Of a stretch of 26,335 nt of DNA, positions 1 through 6,835 are shown piece by piece. The position numbers were made by a program, and so were the translations under genes. A model generated the notes under the pieces. It worked only from the letters and a program-made list of their open reading frames with translations. It did not search any database and was not told the origin of the DNA. The stretch lies in NCBI RefSeq assembly GCF_040655735.1, contig NZ_JBFAKK010000030.1:1-26335 (forward strand), in the 5' to 3' direction. The stretch is from Phytomonospora sp040655735. Lineage in GTDB: Bacteria; Actinomycetota; Actinomycetes; Mycobacteriales; Micromonosporaceae. Numbering within the stretch: position 1 is the stretch's first letter; each line of letters opens with the position of its first letter.

Positions 1-40
1 GTACGGCAGACCATACAGGGATATCGACTCTGTGCAAACC

Positions 41-57
41 GGTCTGCGGGGCAGACC
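41..57 (-). terminator. Hairpin just after the RidA-like gene
   Basis: A perfect 7-bp inverted repeat (GGTCTGC at 41-47, GCAGACC at 51-57, loop ggg) directly abuts the stop codon of the minus-strand RidA-like gene. There is no T tract, as is usual in high-GC actinobacteria. It is a plausible but short terminator. Nothing else is recognisable in bases 1-40. Confidence 0.45.
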
Positions 58-450
58 TCAAGGGCACTCCCGCCGATGTGCCGTCACCTCCACCTCGATC
101 CGCATCCGGGGGTCGGCCAGGCCGCACTCCAGCATCGTCGCGGCCGGCCGGACCTCGGCGAAACGCGCCCGCAGCACCGGCCAGCACTTCGGGAAGTCCG
201 CGCGGTCGGGGAGCATGTACCGGACGCGCACGACGTCGGCGAAGTCCGCGCCGGCCTCGGTGAGGGCGGCGCCGATGTTGCGCAGGCACTGCTCGGCCTG
301 CTCGACGACGTCGTCGGAGATGGTCATCTCCGTGTAGTCGAAGCCGGTCGTGCCGGACACGTGGACCCAGTCGCCGTCGACGACGGCGCGGGCGTAGCCG
401 ATCTGTTCTTCGAAGGTGGAGCCGGAGAGGATGGCGCGTCTGCTCTGCAT
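58..450 (-). CDS. RidA/YjgF-family protein lacking the catalytic arginine
   Basis: This 130-aa protein has the full length of the Rid (YjgF/YER057c/UK114) family, small trimeric cytosolic proteins. The archetype, RidA, hydrolyses reactive enamines and imines released by PLP enzymes. Family hallmarks are VHVSGTTG near residues 29-36, the central helix QAEQCLRNIGAALTEAG (51-67) and the C-terminal strand IEVEVTA (118-124). The archetypal PAR(S/T) motif that carries the imine-hydrolysing Arg (Arg105 of E. coli RidA) reads P-A-A-T at 102-105, so Ala replaces Arg. It is therefore better called a Rid-family protein of a non-RidA subfamily, with activity unknown. It is divergent from a LysR gene 72 bp away, which probably controls it. 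The start is supported by a -10-like TAGCTT six bases upstream and the lack of a Shine-Dalgarno sequence, which fits a leaderless mRNA. Confidence 0.9.
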   Translation of the reverse strand: MQSRRAILSGSTFEEQIGYARAVVDGDWVHVSGTTGFDYTEMTISDDVVEQAEQCLRNIGAALTEAGADFADVVRVRYMLPDRADFPKCWPVLRARFAEVRPAATMLECGLADPRMRIEVEVTAHRRECP

Positions 451-522
451 GGCGTGAAGCTAGCCAGCGACCGTTCCATACGTCCAATACGCCGACGATG
501 AAATCTTGATACGCTCGAAGCT
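451..522. promoter_or_regulatory. Divergent promoter region of the rid-like and lysR genes
   Basis: The 72-bp gap holds two outward-facing -10-like boxes. TAGCTT (minus strand, 457-462) lies 6 nt before the rid-like ATG. TACGCT (plus strand, 510-515) lies 7 nt before the lysR ATG. No Shine-Dalgarno sequence precedes either gene, so both are probably leaderless. A LysR operator is expected in between, but I see no convincing dyad; the short repeat CCATACG/CAATACG at about 476-492 is the only candidate. Confidence 0.5.
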
Positions 523-1392
523 ATGGATCTTCCCGAGGTGGAGCTCCGGCAGCTGCGGGTCTTCCTCGTCGTCGCCGAGACCGGCCACGTCGGGCGGGCC
601 GCGGAGCGGCTCGGTATCGCGCAGCCGCCGCTGAGCCAGCAGATCCAGCGCCTTGAAGCGCGCGTCGGCTACCCGCTGTTCAAGCGGCACGCGAAGGGCG
701 TCGACCTCACGCCCGCCGGCCGCGAGCTGCTACCGGTCGCCAGGGCCGCCCTCGACCTCGTCGCCCACGGTCTCGACGCGGCCCGCCGCAAGGGCAGGGG
801 TGAGGCCGGGCGCCTGCGGGTGGGCATGGCGGCGTCCCTCGCCGCCTCGTTCCTGCCGCCGATGGTGCGCGCCTTCCGTGCCGCCCACCCCGGTGTGGTC
901 CTCGACATTCGCGAGATGACCACCGATCCCCAGGCCGACGCCCTGCGCGACGGGCTCATCGACGTCGGCGTCGGACGCGACGCGACCCCCTCGCCCGGCA
1001 TCACCGTCCGCACGATCGCGCGCGAACCACTCGTCGCCGTCCTGCCGAGGGGAAGCCGGATCACCGAGGTGCCCACCGGGCTGGCCGGTGAGACCTTCGC
1101 GCTGTTCCCGGCCTCGGCGGGCGCGGCGTTCCACGACCGCATCCTCGGCGTGTGCCGCGCGGCGGGGTTCACCCCCCGCGTCGGCCACGAGGCGACGGAG
1201 TGGCCGACCCTGATCGCCTTCGTCGCCGCCGGCCTCGCCGTCACCATCGCCCCGAAGAGCGTTCCCCTCGCCGGCGTCGAGCGGCGTGAACTGCCCGGCG
1301 GAGCCGACACCGCGGTGACCGTCTCCCGTCGTCAGGCCGACGCCGACCCGATCGTCGAGGCCTTCTGCGGCATCGCGCTCACATCGAGATGA
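523..1392 (+). CDS. LysR-family transcriptional regulator
   Basis: At 289 aa it has the normal LysR length. The N-terminal winged helix-turn-helix is clear: ELRQLRVFLVVAETGHVGRA (residues 6-25), then AERLGIAQPPLSQQIQRLE and the wing segment LFKRHAKGVDLTPAGRELL. A periplasmic-binding-protein-like effector domain follows from about residue 90 (GRLRVGMAASLAASFLPPM onward). It probably binds a small inducer and controls the divergent Rid-family gene while repressing itself. The inducer is unknown. Its 3' end overlaps the convergent PIG-L gene by 14 bp, so no terminator fits between them. The ATG is preceded by TACGCT seven bases upstream and no ribosome-binding site. Confidence 0.93.
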   Translation: MDLPEVELRQLRVFLVVAETGHVGRAAERLGIAQPPLSQQIQRLEARVGYPLFKRHAKGVDLTPAGRELLPVARAALDLVAHGLDAARRKGRGEAGRLRVGMAASLAASFLPPMVRAFRAAHPGVVLDIREMTTDPQADALRDGLIDVGVGRDATPSPGITVRTIAREPLVAVLPRGSRITEVPTGLAGETFALFPASAGAAFHDRILGVCRAAGFTPRVGHEATEWPTLIAFVAAGLAVTIAPKSVPLAGVERRELPGGADTAVTVSRRQADADPIVEAFCGIALTSR

Positions 1393-2110
1393 GCTCGAAG
1401 GGGGCGGCGAACTCGCAGTCGAAGCGCTCCCCGCTGGACCGGCCGAAGGTGGTCAGCAGCTCCCGCGCGTACGCGGCCGGTTCGGCCTCCGAGAGCGCCG
1501 CGATGTAGGCCTTGTGCTCGGCGAGCGAGGCGACGGCCGCGTCGATCGTCGCGGTGACGTCCAGGGCGTGCCCCGACTGCGGCGAGCCCGCCAGCGCGAC
1601 CCATCGCACGCCACCCCAGGGTTCGTGGCCCTCTTCGACGAGTTCGGGGAAGATCCAGCGGTTCCCGGCGTCGCCGGCGGCGTCGAGGACGGACTGCCCG
1701 ACGGCGCGGTGGTCGGCGCTGTTCCAGGTCCCCGGCACCCAGTGGTCGCGGTGGTTGAGGGTGATGATGAGCTCGGGCCGGTGACGGCGGATCGCGCGGG
1801 CGAGGTCGCGGCGCAGCGCCGGTCCCGCCTCGACGACGCCGTCGCGGTGGTCGAGGAACTCCACGGTGCTCACGCCGACGACGGCCGCGCTGGCGATCTG
1901 CTCGGCCTCGCGCAGCGGGGCGCACTCGTCCGGCGCGATGCCGTCGATGCCCGCCTCGCCGCGGGTGACCATGACGTAGGCGACCTCGCGGCCCTCGCCC
2001 GTCCAGCGTGCGACGGCTCCGGCGGCGCCGTATTCCATGTCGTCGGGGTGGGCGACGATGGCCAGCGCGCGGTGCCAGTCGTCGGGCATGGGTAGGTATG
2101 AGTCGCTCAT
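1379..2110 (-). CDS. PIG-L family zinc-dependent deacetylase
   Basis: This 243-aa protein has the LmbE/PIG-L deacetylase fold. The zinc motif AHPDD lies at residues 20-24, with conserved Glu26 two residues on. VTRGEAGIDG follows, and the third zinc ligand is in DHRAVG (His134). Relatives remove N-acetyl groups from sugar conjugates (MshB and Mca in mycothiol metabolism) or act in antibiotic and glycan tailoring. The substrate cannot be told from sequence. The length is shorter than MshB (about 300 aa), so I do not call it mshB. It is convergent with lysR (14-bp overlap) and divergent from the exported hydrolase at 2236. The start is supported by GATACT seven bases upstream (2118-2123), again without a Shine-Dalgarno sequence. 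Confidence 0.9.
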   Translation of the reverse strand: MSDSYLPMPDDWHRALAIVAHPDDMEYGAAGAVARWTGEGREVAYVMVTRGEAGIDGIAPDECAPLREAEQIASAAVVGVSTVEFLDHRDGVVEAGPALRRDLARAIRRHRPELIITLNHRDHWVPGTWNSADHRAVGQSVLDAAGDAGNRWIFPELVEEGHEPWGGVRWVALAGSPQSGHALDVTATIDAAVASLAEHKAYIAALSEAEPAAYARELLTTFGRSSGERFDCEFAAPFELISM

Positions 2111-2235
2111 GCGGATCAGTATCTCAACCGTTCGGGGGAGCCGGGAGGTTGTACACGAAGCGGACAGACTTCGGCTCCGTCCCTTGTGGATCTTCGATGC
2201 TGTGTCCGGAGATCGATTTCCCTAGGCTGACGTGA
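2111..2235. promoter_or_regulatory. Divergent promoters of the deacetylase and hydrolase genes
   Basis: The minus strand carries GATACT at 2118-2123, 7 nt before the deacetylase ATG. The plus strand carries TAGGCT at 2223-2228, 7 nt before the hydrolase GTG. No Shine-Dalgarno sequence is present on either side. The matching -35 elements are weak (for example TGTGTC at 2201-2206). Confidence 0.45.
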
Positions 2236-3210
2236 GTGAATCTCAATAGGCGTAAGGCACTCGGTCTCGGCGTCGGCGGCGCCCTGGCGGCCACGATCGG
2301 CACCTCGGCTCCGGCCGCGGCGTCCACCGCCACCCTCAAAGAGGCATACAACGCGCAGACCGCCGCCGCCGGCGGCAACTGGTACACGAAGGTGACCAAG
2401 GTCGACGCGGCCGGGACCTGGACCTCGATCATCACCGACGACCCCGACAAGGTCATCGACGGCGCGAGCGTCCAGAAGCTCGCGGTCGCCACGGCCGTCC
2501 TCGACAAGGTCGACCGGGGCCTCCTCCAGCTCGACCAGAAGGTCACCCTGTCGTCCGACCTCATGCTCAGCGGCAGCGGCATGTACTTCCTGCAGACCGT
2601 GTGGGGCGACCAGATCACGATCGCGGGTTTCCTCACCACGCTCCTGCTGGTCTCCGACAACACCTGCGTGCGGCTGTGCGGATCGGTGTGCGGCACCGAC
2701 GAGACCAACGCGATCCTGGCGAGCAAGGGGTTCACCTACACCCGCGTCGAGCCCGGCTCGGGCCCCAACCGCTTCTTCCTGGGCAAGACCACGCCCAACG
2801 AGATGAACCTGCTGCTGCGCATGCTCGTCGGCGGGACGCTGCTGTCGACGCGCTCGACCAACTTCATGGTCGGCGTGCTGCGCGGGCTCAGCGGTTACCA
2901 CGACGGCGTGCGCAGGGACATGTCCTCGGCCGAGCGCTCCCGGGTCGCCACGAAGTACGGCGCCGACGACGACCGCCGCCACGAGGCCGGGGTCATCTTC
3001 GACTCCTCGGGCCGCCCGACGCTGACCTACGCGATGTTCGCCGACGCCCTGCCCGACTCGGGCAACTACGGCGGCACGCACCCGGCGGTGAAGGCCCACG
3101 CGGTCCTCGGCCGCAAGATGTTCGACGAGGTCGCCGCGGTGCGCAACCTCGCCCGCTCGGCCGGACCTTCCTTCCCGATCGAGCAGTTCGCCCCCTCCAA
3201 CGGCAACTGA
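2236..3210 (+). CDS. Tat-exported class A beta-lactamase-like serine hydrolase
   Basis: This 324-aa protein has a twin-arginine-type signal: NRRKALGLG at residues 4-12, a hydrophobic stretch and a probable cleavage after APAAA near residue 29. The mature part matches the class A beta-lactamase fold: SVQK (Ser78, Lys81) for the SxxK nucleophile motif, SDN at 140-142, and RVEP with Glu172 where the deacylating Glu166 sits. The third motif, normally K-T/S-G, reads K-Y-G at 240-242. The position matching Asn170 is Gly176. This suggests a penicillin-interacting or other serine hydrolase that may not be an efficient beta-lactamase. The GTG start is chosen because TAGGCT lies exactly 7 nt upstream. 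A strong hairpin ends the gene. No linked regulator is obvious. Confidence 0.82.
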   Translation: MNLNRRKALGLGVGGALAATIGTSAPAAASTATLKEAYNAQTAAAGGNWYTKVTKVDAAGTWTSIITDDPDKVIDGASVQKLAVATAVLDKVDRGLLQLDQKVTLSSDLMLSGSGMYFLQTVWGDQITIAGFLTTLLLVSDNTCVRLCGSVCGTDETNAILASKGFTYTRVEPGSGPNRFFLGKTTPNEMNLLLRMLVGGTLLSTRSTNFMVGVLRGLSGYHDGVRRDMSSAERSRVATKYGADDDRRHEAGVIFDSSGRPTLTYAMFADALPDSGNYGGTHPAVKAHAVLGRKMFDEVAAVRNLARSAGPSFPIEQFAPSNGN

Positions 3211-3223
3211 TCCCGCGTGCCCA

Positions 3224-3260
3224 GGCGGCCCCGGCTCTCGGATGGGGAGCCGGGGCCGCC
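3224..3260. terminator. Bidirectional hairpin between convergent genes
   Basis: A perfect 14-bp stem (GGCGGCCCCGGCTC at 3224-3237, complement at 3247-3260) with a 9-nt loop lies 13 bp after the hydrolase stop and just before the stop of the minus-strand membrane protein. It has no T tract, and it can serve both strands. Confidence 0.8.
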
Positions 3261-3264
3261 GCCG

Positions 3265-3675
3265 TCATCGGCGGCGTGCCAGCACGGCGACCGACGCGAG
3301 GTGCGCGACGGCGCCGATCGCCGAGCCGGCCATCATCCCCGGGATGCCCTGGGCGGCGCCGATCGCGAGGTCGCCGACCTGGGCGAGCCCGGCGACGGTG
3401 AGGGTGACCAGCACCGCCGGGCGTGCGCGCAGGCCGCCGACGAGGAGCACCGCGCCGACGGCGAGGCCGAGCGGAATGGAGCGGGCGGCGTAGGCCTGGG
3501 CGTAGAGCGCGAGCCAGGAGTCGACGGCGGGCGCGCCGAGCACTCCGGGGTCGAAGAGGGCGAGGACGGCGGCGCCGGTGGAGAGGAAGGCGGCGACGAG
3601 GTTGACGGTGACGAGAACGCGGCCGGGCCGGAAGGCGAGGGCGGGGGTGGCGGTCAGTGCCACGGCGATATCCAT
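3265..3675 (-). CDS. Small four-helix membrane protein, function unknown
   Basis: This 136-aa, strongly hydrophobic protein has about four predicted membrane helices: residues 20-42, 55-80 (weaker), 82-104 and 108-132. A basic C-terminal tail (ARRR) suggests a cytosolic C-terminus. It resembles the many small DUF4267-like integral membrane proteins of actinobacteria, but I cannot assign a family with certainty and propose no function. It is divergent from a MarR regulator, and the 9-bp inverted repeat in the shared promoter (3686-3708) covers its own promoter region. It is therefore probably the main MarR target. The start has GAGAG a few bases upstream as a weak ribosome-binding site. Confidence 0.75.
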   Translation of the reverse strand: MDIAVALTATPALAFRPGRVLVTVNLVAAFLSTGAAVLALFDPGVLGAPAVDSWLALYAQAYAARSIPLGLAVGAVLLVGGLRARPAVLVTLTVAGLAQVGDLAIGAAQGIPGMMAGSAIGAVAHLASVAVLARRR

Positions 3676-3685
3676 TCTCTCAATG

Positions 3686-3708
3686 AATCATTCACGAGCT
3701 GAATGATT
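3686..3708. promoter_or_regulatory. Probable MarR operator palindrome
   Basis: A perfect 9-bp inverted repeat, AATCATTCA (3686-3694) and TGAATGATT (3700-3708), has a 5-bp spacer. It lies between the membrane protein gene and the divergent marR. The left half also contains its own small dyad (TGAAT-C-ATTCA, 3684-3694). It is AT-rich against a background of about 70% GC, and its length and symmetry are typical of MarR dimer sites. It would block both promoters. Confidence 0.75.
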
Positions 3709-3730
3709 TTCGAACTGTAGCATGGTCGTC

Positions 3731-4186
3731 GTGACAGACATGGATCCCGAGGCACTGGCGAGCACGGCGACCTTTCAGCTGGGCACGGTCGGCGCGGTGG
3801 TCACCGAGCGCTTCACCCGGGCGGTCGCCGCCCACGACCTCAAGCCCAAGCACGCCGGAGTACTTCAGGCGCTGCTGCTGTTCCCGGGCATCTCGCAGCA
3901 GGAGCTGGCGCAGTCGATGGGCGTGGCGCCGAGCCTGATGGTCGGCCTCCTCGACCACCTTGAGGCGGCGGACGCGGTCAGGCGCGAGCGCGATCCGGGC
4001 GACCGGCGCCGCCAGGTCATCGAGGTGACCGCCGAGGGGCGGCGACTGTTCGCGCTGTGCGCGGAGTCGGCCGCGGCGATCGAGTCCGAACTGCTCGACG
4101 GGCTCGGAGAGCGCGCCGGGGAGTTCCGTCTGGCCCTGGCCGAGATCGCCGGGAATCTCGGTCTGCCGAGCGGGAAACCCCGATGA
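3731..4186 (+). CDS. MarR-family transcriptional regulator
   Basis: At 151 aa it has the usual MarR winged-helix length. Recognisable parts are the helix-turn-helix FPGISQQELAQSMGVAPSLM and the wing ERDPGDRRRQVIEVTAEGRR, whose DxRRR pattern is diagnostic of MarR. The protein probably acts as a dimer released from DNA by a small phenolic or lipophilic ligand. It is divergent from a small membrane protein, with a clear palindromic operator in between. I chose the GTG at 3731 rather than the ATG nine bases upstream because a -10-like TAGCAT (3718-3723) lies exactly 7 nt before it, the spacing seen at many other genes here, and that box overlaps the ATG. The ATG at 3722 remains possible. Confidence 0.9.
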   Translation: MTDMDPEALASTATFQLGTVGAVVTERFTRAVAAHDLKPKHAGVLQALLLFPGISQQELAQSMGVAPSLMVGLLDHLEAADAVRRERDPGDRRRQVIEVTAEGRRLFALCAESAAAIESELLDGLGERAGEFRLALAEIAGNLGLPSGKPR

Positions 4187-4214
4187 CCGGCGTCACAGCG
4201 CCGATACTGGACCG

Positions 4215-4237
4215 CTAGGTCAATTATCGGCTAGGTT
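4215..4237 (+). promoter_or_regulatory. tetR promoter with candidate TetR-binding motif
   Basis: TAGGTT (4232-4237) lies 7 nt before the tetR ATG, and TGGACC (4208-4213) could be its -35. CTAGGTCAATTAT (4215-4227) matches CTAGTTCAAATAA upstream of the neighbouring SDR (4879-4891) at 10 of 13 positions. It also overlaps a GACC-N4-GGTC dyad (4210-4221). This fits one regulator binding both promoters. Confidence 0.45.
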
Positions 4238-4244
4238 TGCCGCC

Positions 4245-4826
4245 ATGGGCCGTCCCAAGCAGTTCGATCCCGACGTCGCGCTCGACCGCGCCATGCGCAC
4301 CTTCTGGTCGAAGGGCTACGCGGGCACCACCCCGCAGGACCTCGTCGACGAGCTCGGCATCGGCAAGGGCAGCCTGTACAACACCTTCGGCGGCAAGCAC
4401 GACCTGTTCCTGGCCGCCCTGCGCCGCTACGCCGACAGCGCGGCGCGGCAGTTCACCGAGCTGATGGAGGAACCCGGTCCGGTGCGCCAGCGCGTCCGGC
4501 GCATCTTCGACGCGACCGTCGACCCGGCGCCGCTCCCCAACGCCGGCCAGGACGGCTGCCTGGCGGTCAACACCGCCGCGGAGCTGGCCACCGTCGACGA
4601 GCAGGCCGCCGAGATCGTGCGCAAGATGTTCGCCCGCACCGAGCGGGAACTGCGCGAGGTGCTCGAACGCGCCCGCCGTGACGGCGAGATCAGCCCCGAC
4701 CGCGACCCGCGGATCCTGGCCGCGCACCTGTTCGCCACGCTCGTCGGCCTGCGGGTGCTGATGAAGACGACCACCGACCCCGCCTCGCTGCGCCCGATCG
4801 TCGACGCGGCCATCGCGGCCCTGTAG
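4245..4826 (+). CDS. TetR/AcrR-family transcriptional regulator
   Basis: This 193-aa protein has an N-terminal TetR helix-turn-helix: FDPDVALDRAMRTFWSKGYA, then TTPQDLVDELGIGKGSLYNT with FGGKHDLFLAAL (residues 6-58). The C-terminal ligand domain contains QDGCLAVNTAAEL (about 104-116), characteristic of the subfamily with a conserved GC(L/F)xxN motif whose members often control an adjacent oxidoreductase. The next gene is an SDR 75 bp downstream on the same strand, and both promoters share a 13-bp motif, so the likely role is ligand-released repression of itself and the SDR. A hairpin at 4833-4852 separates the two transcripts. The ATG is preceded by TAGGTT seven bases upstream, without a Shine-Dalgarno sequence. 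Confidence 0.93.
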   Translation: MGRPKQFDPDVALDRAMRTFWSKGYAGTTPQDLVDELGIGKGSLYNTFGGKHDLFLAALRRYADSAARQFTELMEEPGPVRQRVRRIFDATVDPAPLPNAGQDGCLAVNTAAELATVDEQAAEIVRKMFARTERELREVLERARRDGEISPDRDPRILAAHLFATLVGLRVLMKTTTDPASLRPIVDAAIAAL

Positions 4827-4832
4827 CCGGAC

Positions 4833-4852
4833 CCCCGGCCCGCAGGCCGGGG
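4833..4852 (+). terminator. Terminator after tetR
   Basis: A perfect 8-bp GC stem (CCCCGGCC at 4833-4840, GGCCGGGG at 4845-4852) with a cgca tetraloop starts 6 bp after the tetR stop, followed by ctctgctc. Confidence 0.75.
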
Positions 4853-4878
4853 CTCTGCTCCATCCGAATTTTGTACCC

Positions 4879-4896
4879 CTAGTTCAAATAAGGAGC
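4879..4896 (+). promoter_or_regulatory. SDR upstream motif and ribosome-binding site
   Basis: CTAGTTCAAATAA (4879-4891) resembles the motif ahead of tetR. It runs into AAGGAG (4890-4895), a strong Shine-Dalgarno sequence 6 nt before the SDR ATG. Unlike its neighbours, the SDR therefore has a conventional leader. Confidence 0.5.
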
Positions 4897-4901
4897 TCGT
4901 C

Positions 4902-5684
4902 ATGGATCTCGGACTCGCCGGCAAGACCGCCGTCGTCACCGGCGGCAGCAAGGGCATCGGCCTGGCCGTCGTGCGCACCCTCATCGCCGAGGGCGTACGA
5001 GTCGTCACCGGCTCGCGCGGCATCACCCCGGAACTCAAAGAGACCGCGGCGGTGCCGGTCACCGTCGACCTGTCGACCCCCGAGGGCGCCACCGAGCTCA
5101 TCGAGCGGGCCACGATCGAACTCGGCGGCATCGACATCCTGGTCAACAACGTCGGCATCGGCGACATGGGCGACTTCGCCCTCGGGGGTTTCCTCGACCT
5201 GCCCGAGGCGGCCTGGACGCACAACTTCGACCTGCACTTCTACAGTGCGCTGCGGGTCAGCCGCGCCGCCCTTCCCGGACTCGTCGAGCGCAAGGGCGCG
5301 CTGGTCAACATCTCCTCGATCGGCGCGCGGGTCCCCGGCGACGGCCCGATCGCCTACAACGTCTCCAAGTCCGCGCTCACCGCGCTCGGCAAGGTCCTCG
5401 CCGCCGAGTTCGGCCCCCAGGGCGTGCGGGTCAACACCGTCTCCCCCGGCCCGGTCAGCACGGGCGTGTGGACCGACCCGGCCGGCTTCAGCGGTGTCGT
5501 CGCCGACTCCCTCGGGATCCCGCACGACGCCTTCGTCGCCGGAGCCCTGGAGCGCATGGCCCCCGACACCGGCCGGCTCACCACGCCCGAGGAGGTCGCC
5601 CGGACGGTGGCGTTCCTGCTGTCGCCCAACAACCTCAGCGGCGCCGACGTGCTCCTCGACGGCGGGATCCTCAAGCAGGTCTGA
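4902..5684 (+). CDS. Classical short-chain dehydrogenase/reductase
   Basis: This 260-aa classical SDR has a complete catalytic set: cofactor loop TGGSKGIG (13-20), NNVG (82-85), Ser139 in NISSIG, and Tyr152/Lys156 in AYNVSK, followed by the SPGPVSTGVW segment. It is an NAD(P)-dependent oxidoreductase of the FabG-like group. The substrate is not predictable. SR in TGSRG (37-39) at the end of strand 2 hints at NADP(H). It follows a TetR regulator that probably represses it, and it is convergent with an MDR reductase. AAGGAG upstream supports the ATG. Confidence 0.92.
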   Translation: MDLGLAGKTAVVTGGSKGIGLAVVRTLIAEGVRVVTGSRGITPELKETAAVPVTVDLSTPEGATELIERATIELGGIDILVNNVGIGDMGDFALGGFLDLPEAAWTHNFDLHFYSALRVSRAALPGLVERKGALVNISSIGARVPGDGPIAYNVSKSALTALGKVLAAEFGPQGVRVNTVSPGPVSTGVWTDPAGFSGVVADSLGIPHDAFVAGALERMAPDTGRLTTPEEVARTVAFLLSPNNLSGADVLLDGGILKQV

Positions 5685-5721
5685 CGGGCGGGACCGGGCG
5701 GTTTCCCGGCCCCAGCCGTCA
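5682..5721. terminator. Bidirectional terminator spanning both stop codons
   Basis: TGACGG at 5682-5687 pairs with CCGTCA at 5716-5721. Inside, GGG-A-CCGGG (5690-5698) pairs with CCCGGCCC (5705-5712) with one bulged A and a six-base loop. The outer stem contains the SDR stop codon on one strand and the MDR stop codon on the other, a compact shared terminator for the two convergent genes. Confidence 0.65.
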
Positions 5722-6723
5722 CAGCGCCACGATCATCTTGCCGAGGTTCTCGCCCTTGAGCACACCGATGAAGGCCGACACGACGTTGTCGATCCCCTCG
5801 ACGACCGTCTCGTCGGCCTTCAGCGCGCCCGACCGCAGGTGCGGCACGAGGAAGTCCTCCAGCTCGCCCTGCAGGTGGTTGTACTCGCGAACGAGGAAAC
5901 CCTCCAGCCGCAGGCTCTTGGAGACCACGTCGTAGAGGTTGCGCGGCGCCGGCGGCGGGTTCTTCAGGTCGTTGTACTGGGCCACGGCCCCGCACCACGC
6001 GATGCGGCCATGCGCCTTCAGCACGTCGATGGCGCCTTCGAGGTGGTCGCCGCCGACGTTGTCGAAGAACACGTCGATGCCCTCGGGCGCCGCCTTCGCC
6101 AGTTGCGCCCCCACCGGCCCGTCGTGGTAGTCGAAGGCGGCGTCGAATCCGAGGTCGTCGACGAGGTGACGGACCTTCGCCGCCGACCCGGCGCTGCCGA
6201 TCACGCGCCGGGCGCCCAGCAGCCGCGCGATCTGCCCGGCGGCGGTGCCGACCCCGCCGGCCGCCGCCGAGATGAAGACGTCCTCGCCGGGCTGGAGCCG
6301 CGCGACCTGGGTCAGGCCGACGTAGGCGCTCAGCCCGGTGCCGCCCAGCAGGCTCAGCCGGGTCCGGATGTCGACGCCCTCCCAGCCGGGCAGGACGCCG
6401 GCCTCCGCAGGCGTCACCAGGGCGTGGGTGCGCCACGCCTTGCGGTGGAACACGACGTCGCCCTCGGTGAGCCCTTCGGCCTTCGAGGCGATGACGCGCC
6501 CGATGGAGCGCCCTTCGAGAGGCGTGCCGAGCTCATTGCCGCCCTGCCACCCCTGGTAGTCCATCGCCTCGCGCATGTACGGGTCGACCGACAGGTACAG
6601 GTTCTCCACGAGGGCGGTGCCCGGCCCCACCTCGGGCAGCGGGCCGCGCACGAACGCGAAGTCTTCGGGCGTGGGCAGGCCGACGGGACGACGTGCCTGG
6701 TGAACGGTGGTGGCGATACTCAT
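5719..6723 (-). CDS. Zinc-independent MDR NADP-dependent oxidoreductase (CurA/PTGR-like)
   Basis: This 334-aa medium-chain reductase belongs to the leukotriene B4 dehydrogenase/CurA group. It shows NLYLSVDPYMREAM (about 41-54), GTGLSAYVGL, the nucleotide-binding AAAGGVGTAAGQ (about 149-160) and FFDNVGGDHLEGA. These enzymes reduce the C=C bond of alpha,beta-unsaturated ketones and aldehydes with NADPH and need no zinc. The start at 6723 has AAGGAG about 8 nt upstream; an earlier in-frame ATG at 6813 would add 30 low-complexity residues and overlap the regulatory palindrome, so I reject it. The divergent LysR gene is its probable regulator. It shares a terminator with the convergent SDR. Confidence 0.93.
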   Translation of the reverse strand: MSIATTVHQARRPVGLPTPEDFAFVRGPLPEVGPGTALVENLYLSVDPYMREAMDYQGWQGGNELGTPLEGRSIGRVIASKAEGLTEGDVVFHRKAWRTHALVTPAEAGVLPGWEGVDIRTRLSLLGGTGLSAYVGLTQVARLQPGEDVFISAAAGGVGTAAGQIARLLGARRVIGSAGSAAKVRHLVDDLGFDAAFDYHDGPVGAQLAKAAPEGIDVFFDNVGGDHLEGAIDVLKAHGRIAWCGAVAQYNDLKNPPPAPRNLYDVVSKSLRLEGFLVREYNHLQGELEDFLVPHLRSGALKADETVVEGIDNVVSAFIGVLKGENLGKMIVAL

Positions 6724-6810
6724 CGGGGGGCGCTCCTTCCAGCGGTCCCTCATTGGTATCGGTTTTCGCGCACATGTATCAGGGGTCACCGTCGATGGAC
6801 GCCGATAATC

Positions 6811-6827
6811 CATGAGCGACGCTCATG
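6811..6827. promoter_or_regulatory. Perfect palindromic operator between the MDR and lysR genes
   Basis: CATGAGCGACGCTCATG is a perfect inverted repeat with 8-bp arms and a central A. It sits in the 124-bp divergent gap, 9 nt upstream of the lysR -10-like box. Symmetry and position fit the LysR dimer site for autoregulation and control of the MDR gene. Confidence 0.7.
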
Positions 6828-6835
6828 TCGCGAGC

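Noticed and set aside
6724..6813. Earlier ATG for the MDR reductase, adding 30 residues.
   Set aside because: The added residues are not family-like and would put the start inside the LysR palindrome. AAGGAG correctly precedes the ATG at 6723.
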